64,000 bases of DNA, taken from Bacteroidales bacterium UBA4070. Its GTDB lineage: Bacteria > Bacteroidota > Bacteroidia > Bacteroidales > VadinHA17. Both the position numbers and the translations under genes were made by a program. Positions 50,806 through 58,504 of this stretch are shown one piece after another. Position 1 is the stretch's first letter. The number at the start of each line of letters is the position of its first letter. Below the pieces are notes generated by a model. The model was not told the origin of the DNA, made no database searches, and saw only the letters and a program-made list of their open reading frames with translations. Location: contig DFYY01000007.1 of assembly GCA_002383485.1 (NCBI GenBank), forward strand, positions 42,207 to 106,206. Direction: 5' to 3'.

Positions 50806-51657
50806 ATGGGCCTCTCGGAAATTGTTCATACAAGCAAGTGGAAAGCATTCATGGCAAAACTTTACGGCTGGGGTGCCTCCGTCGTGATCATCGGTGCTCT
50901 CTTTAAGATCCAGCACTATCCCTTTGCAGGGCTACTTCTCTCTGTGGGTCTGATCACAGAAGCAATCATCTTCTTCTTTTCGGCCTTCGAGCCGCTCAAG
51001 GAAGAACCGGACTGGAAACTGGTTTACCCGCAGCTTGACCCGAACTATTCAGGCGAAGAGATCGGATTCGCAGCTGTTGGCGGCGGTGGCGGCTACGGTG
51101 GCGGAGCAGGCCTCTCACAGTTCGACAAGATGCTTGCTGACTCAGGCATAACCCCCGATGTGTTTGACAGGCTCAGCTCGGGCCTGAAGAAGCTCACCGA
51201 GACCACGAACAACTTCAATGCCATGGGTGACCTGGCAGCCACCACAAATGAGTATGCCACCACTATTAAAAAGGCCAACGAATCGCTTCAGGGCCTCTCC
51301 GAATCCGTCAGACACACCGCAAGGTCAATGAATGACGCCAGCACGGTTTACCAGGCTATCGGCGAGTCTTCAAAGACCATCGAAACCGGCGGCAGATCAT
51401 ACCATGAGAAGCTCGAGGCTCTTAATAAGAATCTCTCTGCCCTCAATGCAGCTTATGAATTGCAGCTGCGCGGCGCCAATGATCATGTGAAAAGCACCGA
51501 AGTAGTATATAAAGGTATCGAGGGACTTATGAAAGACCTCTCCGGTTCTGCAGACGACACTAAGAAGTATCGCGAACAGGTTGCCAAACTGAACGAAAAC
51601 CTCAGCTCCCTGAACAATGTTTACGGCAACATGCTCTCAGCAATGAACGTAAAGTAA
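50806..51657 (+). CDS. gldL: Type IX secretion motor protein GldL/PorL
   Basis: 283 residues. Two membrane helices lie near the N-terminus (about 18-33 and 40-60; LYGWGASVVIIGALFKIQHYP, then LLLSVGLITEAIIFFFSAF). The glutamate in the second helix (LITEAI) is the conserved residue linked to proton use. A glycine-rich hinge (85-100) leads to a long cytoplasmic coiled-coil region. With GldM it forms the proton-driven rotary motor that powers secretion and gliding. Confidence 0.95.
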   Translation: MGLSEIVHTSKWKAFMAKLYGWGASVVIIGALFKIQHYPFAGLLLSVGLITEAIIFFFSAFEPLKEEPDWKLVYPQLDPNYSGEEIGFAAVGGGGGYGGGAGLSQFDKMLADSGITPDVFDRLSSGLKKLTETTNNFNAMGDLAATTNEYATTIKKANESLQGLSESVRHTARSMNDASTVYQAIGESSKTIETGGRSYHEKLEALNKNLSALNAAYELQLRGANDHVKSTEVVYKGIEGLMKDLSGSADDTKKYREQVAKLNENLSSLNNVYGNMLSAMNVK

Positions 51658-51702
51658 TGTTGAGTTCATCAATATATCTGCTAACTACTAAACTATCCGC
51701 AA

Positions 51703-53346
51703 ATGTCTAAGGGAAAAGAGACCCCGCGGCAAAAGATGATCGGGATGATGTATCTCATCCTGACCGCTATGCTCGCTCTTAACGTCTCAAAGGAGGCAGT
51801 CGAGGCTTTCAAGAAGGTTGACCTGAGCCTTACCAAGACCACCTCCAACTATATCAAAAAGAATGATATCACCTATGCAGCATTCAGGGCAGCGGCAGAG
51901 GAGAATCCTGAAAAGGCGGAAGTCTGGAGGGTGAAGGCCTACGAGGTCAAGGACCGCGCCAATGAACTCTATAACTATATCCAGGATCTGAAGGTTGAAA
52001 TCATCACCACTGCAGAGGGTCCTGAATCAGAAGCTCTCCTTCCCGACGGCCAGATTGATATCATCAAGGTAAAGAAGATCGACGAGAACAATGTCCCCTC
52101 CGAAATACTCATAGGTGCAAACCAGGATGGCAAAGGCAATGACCTCAAGGCCCAGATAGAGGATTTCCGCTCTTACCTTATTGAGATGCTCGAAGGCAAG
52201 GATATGTCTGCTGAGCAGTCCATTATGGACATACTGAACACCGATGACCCCATGAACCTTGAAGGTACCGGGACTGAAAACTGGGTGAATGCCAATTTCC
52301 AAACCCTGCCTCTCGTAGCAGTGATAACCATCCTCTCCAAGCTGCAGGTTGACGTACGCAACGCCGAGACTGACGCGCTCAACTTCCTCTTTACCCAGAT
52401 AGACGCCGGCGCATTCAGATTCAACAACATTATTCCGACGGTTACAACCAACACCTCTTACGTAATGCAGGGTAATGAATACGAAGCCAAGGTGTTTGTG
52501 GCAGCTACTGATACAACCCAGGACCTCGAGATATTTGTTGGCCCTTATACCTCCAAACCCAATGCTGACGGGACCATGACCTATGAACCGTCAAGCTCGG
52601 CCACAAAGATTCCTATAGATGAATCAGGAAGGGGAATCTACAGGGTAAGAGCCGGATCCGTAGGTGAGAAGTCATGGGGAGGCGTCATAAGAATGAAGGC
52701 ACCGGACGGCAGCGTACGCACCTACAACTTCGATCAGAAGTACTCGGTGGGCATGCCGAACGTGGTTGTCTCTCCAACTGCTATGAACGTTCTCTACCAG
52801 GGTATACAGAACCCGCTTGACATATCAGTTCCAGGCGTCGGATCAGACAAGCTTACCGTTCGCATGACAAACGGTGACATTAAGAAAGGCAGGTACAAGG
52901 ACTACCGTGGCGAATATGTTGCCCAACCCCGTACTGTGGGCCAGAATGCACAGATAATCGTATCAGCCAACATCGACGGCAAGGTACAAACATTCCCCGC
53001 CGTGGAGTTCAGGGTAAGAAGACTTCCTGACCCCGAGGCAAGATTCGCCAACATGAAGGAAGGGAACGTGCTCAAGAGCGTCGCCGCTGCACAGCAGGTG
53101 GTTACCGCAGTCCTCGAGAACTTCGAGTTCGACCTTACCTACACAGTGACCGGCTTCACCGTCTCTGTCAATGACAAAGGCTTCGAGATCACGGCTGAAT
53201 CAAACAACAACAGGCTTACCGACAAGCAGAAGAGCCTTATCTCCAACCTGCGCGCCGGACAGAAACTAATTATAGAAAAGATCAAGGCAGTAGGCCCCGA
53301 CGGTAAAACCAGGGACCTTAACCCTATCATTCTCAAGATTAACTAA
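51703..53346 (+). CDS. gldM: Type IX secretion motor/shaft protein GldM/PorM
   Basis: 547 residues. One N-terminal helix (MIGMMYLILTAMLALNVS, about 12-29) enters the GldL pentamer. A long helical region is followed by the periplasmic beta domains (about 225-545; VMQGNEYEAKVFVAATD, VGMPNVVVSPTAMNVLY) that reach the GldK/GldN ring. It transmits the motor's rotation across the periplasm. It is 45 bp after gldL and 17 bp before gldN. Confidence 0.96.
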   Translation: MSKGKETPRQKMIGMMYLILTAMLALNVSKEAVEAFKKVDLSLTKTTSNYIKKNDITYAAFRAAAEENPEKAEVWRVKAYEVKDRANELYNYIQDLKVEIITTAEGPESEALLPDGQIDIIKVKKIDENNVPSEILIGANQDGKGNDLKAQIEDFRSYLIEMLEGKDMSAEQSIMDILNTDDPMNLEGTGTENWVNANFQTLPLVAVITILSKLQVDVRNAETDALNFLFTQIDAGAFRFNNIIPTVTTNTSYVMQGNEYEAKVFVAATDTTQDLEIFVGPYTSKPNADGTMTYEPSSSATKIPIDESGRGIYRVRAGSVGEKSWGGVIRMKAPDGSVRTYNFDQKYSVGMPNVVVSPTAMNVLYQGIQNPLDISVPGVGSDKLTVRMTNGDIKKGRYKDYRGEYVAQPRTVGQNAQIIVSANIDGKVQTFPAVEFRVRRLPDPEARFANMKEGNVLKSVAAAQQVVTAVLENFEFDLTYTVTGFTVSVNDKGFEITAESNNNRLTDKQKSLISNLRAGQKLIIEKIKAVGPDGKTRDLNPIILKIN

Positions 53347-53363
53347 CAACAGAAGATACAACC

Positions 53364-54218
53364 ATGAGCAGAAGAATTCTGGCAGGCCTAGCAGCCATCC
53401 TGTTTGGTACGGGAGCAATGGCCCAGTCGTTCGGCGACATCTACACCAAGCAGATGCCCGATAACCAGAAGGTAAATTATACCTATCTCAATGAATCAGA
53501 TGTAATCTGGTCAAAGAGACTCTACCGGATAATTGACCTGAGGGAAAAGATGAACCTGAACCTCTACTACCCGTCACTGAGGTACGATGCAGATCAGAAC
53601 CGCTTCGTATCAGAGATGTCAGACGGCAGGATGAACCTCTCGGGTATCCTTCTCAATGAGATTCTCTCAGGAAAGGTAAGGGCTACCGACGGTGACGCAA
53701 TGACAGTACCCACAACGTACAACGATATCGCCGCCAAGATGAACCGTGACACCCTGACCATCACAGTCATCAACGCCGAAGGAATGGAAATTGACTCTAC
53801 AGTCACCAACATGGAAAACCCGGCAGACATCAAACAGCTGATGGTTCTTGAAGAGTGGTTCTTCGACAAGAAACATTCACGCCTTGACGTGCGTATCATC
53901 GGCATATGCCCCATCTATATGGGCTATGACCAGATTACCTCGAGACTTGTCAAAAGACGTCTCTTCTGGATAAGATACGAGGATGTGAGACAGGCTCTTG
54001 CAACACATGAAGCCTTCAACTCCTTCAATGACGCACAGCGAATTTCCTTCGAGGACCTGATGCTTCAGCGCAGGTTCGACGGATATATCGTAGCAGAATC
54101 AAACGTATACGACGACAGGTCAATCAACCAGTACAAGATGGGACCGTCACAGATATTCGAAGCGGAAAGGATCAAAAATGAGATCTTCAATTTCGAACAG
54201 GATCTCTGGGAATATTAG
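53364..54218 (+). CDS. gldN: Type IX secretion ring protein GldN/PorN
   Basis: 284 residues with a cleavable signal peptide (MSRRILAGLAAILFGTGAMA, cut before QSFG). The body has the GldN pattern: VIWSKRLYRIIDLREKMN, LEEWFFDKKHSRLDVRIIGI and LFWIRYEDVRQALATHEAFN. It binds GldK lipoprotein to form the periplasmic ring contacted by GldM. It is the last gene of the cluster; strong palindromes follow at once. Confidence 0.95.
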   Translation: MSRRILAGLAAILFGTGAMAQSFGDIYTKQMPDNQKVNYTYLNESDVIWSKRLYRIIDLREKMNLNLYYPSLRYDADQNRFVSEMSDGRMNLSGILLNEILSGKVRATDGDAMTVPTTYNDIAAKMNRDTLTITVINAEGMEIDSTVTNMENPADIKQLMVLEEWFFDKKHSRLDVRIIGICPIYMGYDQITSRLVKRRLFWIRYEDVRQALATHEAFNSFNDAQRISFEDLMLQRRFDGYIVAESNVYDDRSINQYKMGPSQIFEAERIKNEIFNFEQDLWEY

Positions 54219-54242
54219 GCAGATCATCTACCTCATGCATAT

Positions 54243-54330
54243 CGTAGCGACGGGTCTCAGACCCGTCGCTACGTGCATTATGACCACAATCCTGAATCAT
54301 TCCACATACCGACGGGTCTCAGGCCCGTCG
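54243..54330. repeat. Two long palindromes between gldN and manC
   Basis: The first (54243-54273) is a perfect 15-bp inverted repeat around a single C; its arms begin CGTAGCGACGGG and end CTACG. The second (54310-54330) repeats the inner 10 bp of the stem with one G-T pair. Both are followed by a CGTGCATTAT or CGTGCATTATT segment. They fill the convergent gap and could end transcription of both genes. They are unlike the 51-bp hairpin family in stem, but share CGTAG in the outer stem. Confidence 0.6.
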
Positions 54331-54342
54331 CTTCGTGCATTA

Positions 54343-55428
54343 TTACAGGTATTTATCTCCGGTCTCCCGGCCGACGTCCTCCAGGTAAAGTTTGATATTC
54401 TGCTCCTGCTCGCGGGGGACAATCAGCAGCACATCACCGCTGTCAATGATTATATAGTCATCCAGACCCTGTACAACTGCCACCTTCCCCTCCGGGAGAC
54501 TGATGATGTTGCCTTCGGAATTGTATGTGAATGCTATCGATTTTAAAACAGCATTGTCATTCCTGTCATGGGCCGAATGCATGTAGAGCGAGCTCCAGGT
54601 CCCAAGGTCAGACCATCCGAGGTCAGTACAGATAACATAAACATTGTCAGCTTTCTCCATGATCCCGTAATCGACGGAGATGCTGCTGCACTGTGCATAC
54701 GCCTTGGTTATGAACTCCTTCTCCGCCGGAGTGCTGAAAAGCTCCTTCCCCTCATTGAAAGTGTGGAAGATGTCCGGCAGATGCCTCACATATGAATCAA
54801 GAACAGTGCTTGCTTTCCATATGAAAATTCCGCTGTTCCAGTAAAAATCACCGCTCTCGATAAATTTCTTCGCCAATGCCAGCTGCGGCTTCTCGGTGAA
54901 GGCCTTGACCTTGTGTAAACTCTCGTAGCCGCTGACGGTCTTCTGCGTGTATGCCTGAATGTAGCCGTAACCGGTCTCCGGCCGGTCAGGCTTGATGCCC
55001 AGAGTGAGCAGGGCATCATTCTCAGAGGCAAACCGGTATGCCTGATTCATCACATTCCTGAACTCATCCTCCTTCGTAATGAGGTGATCAGAAGGAGCAA
55101 CGGCTATAACTGCATCAGGATTCTCAGAAACAATCCGGAAGACTCCGTAGGCAATACACGGCGCAGTGTTGCGCCTCAACGGCTCGGCCAGTACATGGTC
55201 CGCATCAATCCCAAGCTGATTCACAACAGTCTCACTGCTGTCTTCATTGGTAACCACATAAATGTTCTCCGGAGGACAAATTTCACGGAACCGGCGATAG
55301 GTCATCTGTATCAGGGTCTCCCCCGTACCGAGGATATCAAGGAACTGCTTGGGCTTTTCCTTCCGGCTGAGTGGCCAGAACCGGCTTCCTATACCCCCGG
55401 CCATGATTAGTAAATAACGATTTTTCAT
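54343..55428 (-). CDS. manC: Mannose-1-phosphate guanylyltransferase (short form)
   Basis: About 361 residues. The nucleotidyltransferase signature IMAGGIGSRFWPLSRKEKPK near the N-terminus is followed by IAVAPSDHLI, FTEKPQLALAKKFI, YWNSGIFIWKAS and SVDYGIMEKADNVYV. It makes GDP-mannose from mannose-1-phosphate and GTP. The phosphomannose-isomerase domain of bifunctional enzymes is absent. ATG 55428 and 55434 are both possible starts; 55428 begins MKNRYLL like other members. A TATATTTG box lies upstream. Confidence 0.88.
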   Translation of the reverse strand: MKNRYLLIMAGGIGSRFWPLSRKEKPKQFLDILGTGETLIQMTYRRFREICPPENIYVVTNEDSSETVVNQLGIDADHVLAEPLRRNTAPCIAYGVFRIVSENPDAVIAVAPSDHLITKEDEFRNVMNQAYRFASENDALLTLGIKPDRPETGYGYIQAYTQKTVSGYESLHKVKAFTEKPQLALAKKFIESGDFYWNSGIFIWKASTVLDSYVRHLPDIFHTFNEGKELFSTPAEKEFITKAYAQCSSISVDYGIMEKADNVYVICTDLGWSDLGTWSSLYMHSAHDRNDNAVLKSIAFTYNSEGNIISLPEGKVAVVQGLDDYIIIDSGDVLLIVPREQEQNIKLYLEDVGRETGDKYL

Positions 55429-55456
55429 AAGCATTCGTGATGACTGTGCACTTCAG

Positions 55457-55464
55457 CAAATATA
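55457..55464 (-). promoter_or_regulatory. manC promoter -7 box
   Basis: TATATTTG on the minus strand, a perfect TAnnTTTG, about 23-29 bp before the candidate starts. Confidence 0.5.
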
Positions 55465-55515
55465 TAAAAACCTTCCCTAAAAACGGGTGCAGGCTCAGGT
55501 CAGGTGAATTATTGC

Positions 55516-55523
55516 TAAATTTG
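55516..55523 (+). promoter_or_regulatory. mlaE promoter -7 box
   Basis: TAAATTTG, a perfect TAnnTTTG, 18 bp before ATG 55542, giving a leader of about 13 bases. Confidence 0.5.
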
Positions 55524-55541
55524 GGCTGACAATAAACACTT

Positions 55542-56285
55542 ATGTTCAGATTTCTTTCAGGCTTCGGCTCTTACTGTATGTTGATGGGCAAGGTATTCGC
55601 CTGGCCCGAGAAACATTCAATATACTACCGCCAGACCGTTAAGGAACTGGTCAGCCTGGGATTGCACTCAATAGGCATCGTCACAATCATCTCATTCTTC
55701 ATGGGAGCCGTTATCACCCTGCAGACTGCCTACAACACAGAGAATCCCATCTACCCTAACTACCTGATAGGACTTGGCGCCAGGGACTCCATAATTCTCG
55801 AGTTCTCTTCTACAATCGTAGCCCTCATCCTCGCCGGCAAAGTCGGCTCCAACATAGCATCCGAGATAGGAACAATGAGGATAACAGAACAGATTGATGC
55901 CCTGGAACTTATGGGCGTGAACTCAGCGTCGTACATCATCCTGCCGAAGGTGGTGGCCACGGTTCTGTTCAACCCCTTCCTCACCCTGATCAGTATCATC
56001 ACCGGTATAATGGGCGGCTGGCTGGTGGGAACCTCGGCCGGAGTCATAACCTCGCAGGATTACATCTACGGGATACAGTATGCATTTATACCATACTATA
56101 TCACATACTCTCTGATAAAGACCGTCATCTTCGCCTTTATCATCACCACGGTGTCGGCTCACCAGGGATATTTCGTGGAGGGCGGATCACTCGAGGTGGG
56201 CCGCGCAAGTACCAAAGCGGTAGTCTACAGCAGTGTAACCCTTCTGCTTTTCAATGTCATCCTCACCCAACTTCTGCTGTCATGA
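55542..56285 (+). CDS. mlaE: MlaE-family ABC transporter permease
   Basis: 247 residues with about five to six membrane helices and the MlaE signatures SIGIVTIISFFMGAVITLQ, ALILAGKVGSNIASEIGTM and EQIDALELMGVN. It is the inner-membrane subunit of a phospholipid transporter that moves lipid between the two membranes. Its stop overlaps the start of the ATPase gene (ATGA). mlaD is not adjacent and must lie elsewhere. Confidence 0.92.
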   Translation: MFRFLSGFGSYCMLMGKVFAWPEKHSIYYRQTVKELVSLGLHSIGIVTIISFFMGAVITLQTAYNTENPIYPNYLIGLGARDSIILEFSSTIVALILAGKVGSNIASEIGTMRITEQIDALELMGVNSASYIILPKVVATVLFNPFLTLISIITGIMGGWLVGTSAGVITSQDYIYGIQYAFIPYYITYSLIKTVIFAFIITTVSAHQGYFVEGGSLEVGRASTKAVVYSSVTLLLFNVILTQLLLS

Positions 56286-57037
56286 TAAGGGCAGAAAACA
56301 TATCAAAGTCTTTTGGAGACCGCAAAGTACTGAACGACATATCAGCTGTCTTCGAGCCTGGCAAAACCAACCTCATTATCGGCAAGAGCGGATCGGGAAA
56401 AACCGTTTTCCTCAAATGCCTGGTAGGCCTTCTCGATGTTGATGAGGGTCAGATATGGTATAACGATATTCTTTTTACCGGCCTTGATTTCAAGGGAAGG
56501 AAAGAGATCAGGAAGCAGATGGGAATGCTCTTCCAGGGCAGCGCTCTCTTCGACTCCATGTCAGTAGAGGACAATGTCAGATTCCCTCTTGACATGTTCA
56601 CCTCAATGTCACCGGAAGAGAAGCTCGAAAGGGTCAACTTCTGCCTTGACAGGGTGAACATCGTCAACTCGAACAGCCTTTTTCCTTCCGAGCTCTCCGG
56701 CGGGATGAAAAAGCGTGTGGCCATCGCCAGGGCTATTGTCCTCAAACCCAGGTTCCTCTTCTGCGATGAACCAAACTCAGGCCTGGATCCCAAAACCTCC
56801 ATTGTCATAGACGAACTGATAAGGGAAATAACGGTTGAGCTGAATATGACCACCATTATAAATACCCACGACATGAACTCGGTGATGGAGAACGGCGAAA
56901 AGATCGTCTTCATCGAAGAGGGCGAAAAGTGCTGGGAAGGAAACAAAAATGAAATCCTGCAGTCGGACTGCAGGATTCTCAATGATTTTGTCTTTGCAAA
57001 TTCGCTGGCAAGACAGCTGAAGGAATCATCAAAATAA
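56282..57037 (+). CDS. mlaF: MlaF-family ABC transporter ATPase
   Basis: 251 residues. Walker A is GKSGSGKT (34-41), the signature is LSGGMKKRVAIARAI, Walker B runs FLFCDEPNSGLDP, and the switch His is in NTHDMNSV. It powers MlaE from the cytoplasmic face. The stop lies 3 bp from the convergent DUF5723 gene, so there is no room for a terminator. Confidence 0.93.
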   Translation: MIRAENISKSFGDRKVLNDISAVFEPGKTNLIIGKSGSGKTVFLKCLVGLLDVDEGQIWYNDILFTGLDFKGRKEIRKQMGMLFQGSALFDSMSVEDNVRFPLDMFTSMSPEEKLERVNFCLDRVNIVNSNSLFPSELSGGMKKRVAIARAIVLKPRFLFCDEPNSGLDPKTSIVIDELIREITVELNMTTIINTHDMNSVMENGEKIVFIEEGEKCWEGNKNEILQSDCRILNDFVFANSLARQLKESSK

Positions 57038-57040
57038 CAG

Positions 57041-58495
57041 CTACATCAAGGGAGGAAGCTTCTCCCTCTCCCTGTTGCCGAAGACCAGGTTAAGTCCAAG
57101 CCTGGCATGTACCATACTCCAGTTTCCCGGGATCCTGTAATCCTTTCCGTCGTATGTTACACTTGTGAATTTGACCGGCACATTGTCCACGAGTGCAAAA
57201 AACTGCATGAACCCGCCCCTGATGGCAAATCCGAATCCCAGGTTGTCATAGCGCCTGTTGGCAGCTGTGTATGCAAGGGTGGTTGAGAAGACGTTTCCGA
57301 AATTAAAATTCCCGGAGAGGGTAAGGGCCTGGTGAGCCTGCCTGCCTTCAAACCGTGTCCTTGAGAGCAGCCCGGCCGTGAAGAACTTCACCGGGGTGTA
57401 GCTGAAAGCAACAGTCACCGTTGCAGGCAACCGGTAGGTATATGCGGGAGCCGATTTATCCAGCACAGCGACATTCTGAAGCGTATCAAGGGTCCAGTTG
57501 AGCAACTCCCCGAAATCGAGACTCTCATCATACACATCCTGCATCGTCAGGCCGTTGAAATCGAAGGTGGTATTGACAGTAATATCCTGACGGTCTCTCT
57601 TCCACTTTATGAAACCGAGGTCTGTGACAGCTGCCGAAACGGCCAGTTTATCATTGAATCTGTATTCGGCCCCGAGGTCAATGCCCAGTCCGGGATTGGC
57701 CATCGCCTTCAGGTATTCAATAATGTTGCGGTCGTCATCAAAGCGGGCATTATCAAACTCCGCTCCGTGTATGGAACCGTCTTCCTCCGTGATGAAGTTA
57801 ACGGGTGCGCTGATATTGAGTGCCATATCGGCATTGACGGTGTGGGTATAATCGTCATTTACCGTGAGAGTGACACCCCTGTTGGCCAGGAAGGCTGAAG
57901 CCACCCCGGAGAGGACAAGCACACGTGCACCCACCCTCAGTTTTGGTGTAACGTTTTTGGAGGCCCCGATGCCAAACTCATGCCAGATGCTGGCATCTGT
58001 CCTAAGCGTTGAAAGATCGATAGACTGGCCGATGAAACCCTCGTTACCCTGAAGGCCGAGTCTCAGCAGGTCACCGGGGAAAACAATATTTGCATCGGCC
58101 CGCTCGGTAATGTCAAAGGTAATCCTGAGATCATCCTTCACCGTAAAGGCCAGTCCAAAGAGCCTCACACCTGCCTGCGGCTCCAGAGAATTGTTGTCAC
58201 CCAGCCCGTTAACGAACTCCTCCAGCCATTCACTCTCCTCGAGGAAGGCAAGAGTGGAATCTGAAATGATTCCTCCGGTGAATAGATTGGAAACACTCAG
58301 GAAGTTATTGTCTAACCTGACTGAGATATCAGATATGCCCGGCAGTCCCAGGCAGAACCTTCCTGTTGGCTTCAGGGCGGGATTCAGGGTACTCGCCTGG
58401 GGAATATTCATAAAATAGAGAGCCTGGCTCGTCTGGGCATTGCTGGCCACTGCTGCGTTCAGCAGCAGTAATACCAAAAGAATTGTCCTCTTCAT
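57041..58495 (-). CDS. DUF5723 outer-membrane beta-barrel-like protein
   Basis: 484 residues. A signal peptide ends near residue 20 (LLLLNAAVASNAQ), and the mature start SQALYFMNIPQASTLNPALKP is the DUF5723 opening. The rest alternates short polar and aromatic strands, as in FadL/PorV-like barrels, with an aromatic end region (GFMQFFALVDNVPVKF). The role is unknown. It is 9 bp downstream of the 931-residue propeller protein gene and shares its operon. Confidence 0.75.
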   Translation of the reverse strand: MKRTILLVLLLLNAAVASNAQTSQALYFMNIPQASTLNPALKPTGRFCLGLPGISDISVRLDNNFLSVSNLFTGGIISDSTLAFLEESEWLEEFVNGLGDNNSLEPQAGVRLFGLAFTVKDDLRITFDITERADANIVFPGDLLRLGLQGNEGFIGQSIDLSTLRTDASIWHEFGIGASKNVTPKLRVGARVLVLSGVASAFLANRGVTLTVNDDYTHTVNADMALNISAPVNFITEEDGSIHGAEFDNARFDDDRNIIEYLKAMANPGLGIDLGAEYRFNDKLAVSAAVTDLGFIKWKRDRQDITVNTTFDFNGLTMQDVYDESLDFGELLNWTLDTLQNVAVLDKSAPAYTYRLPATVTVAFSYTPVKFFTAGLLSRTRFEGRQAHQALTLSGNFNFGNVFSTTLAYTAANRRYDNLGFGFAIRGGFMQFFALVDNVPVKFTSVTYDGKDYRIPGNWSMVHARLGLNLVFGNREREKLPPLM

Positions 58496-58504
58496 ATCAG
58501 TGGG

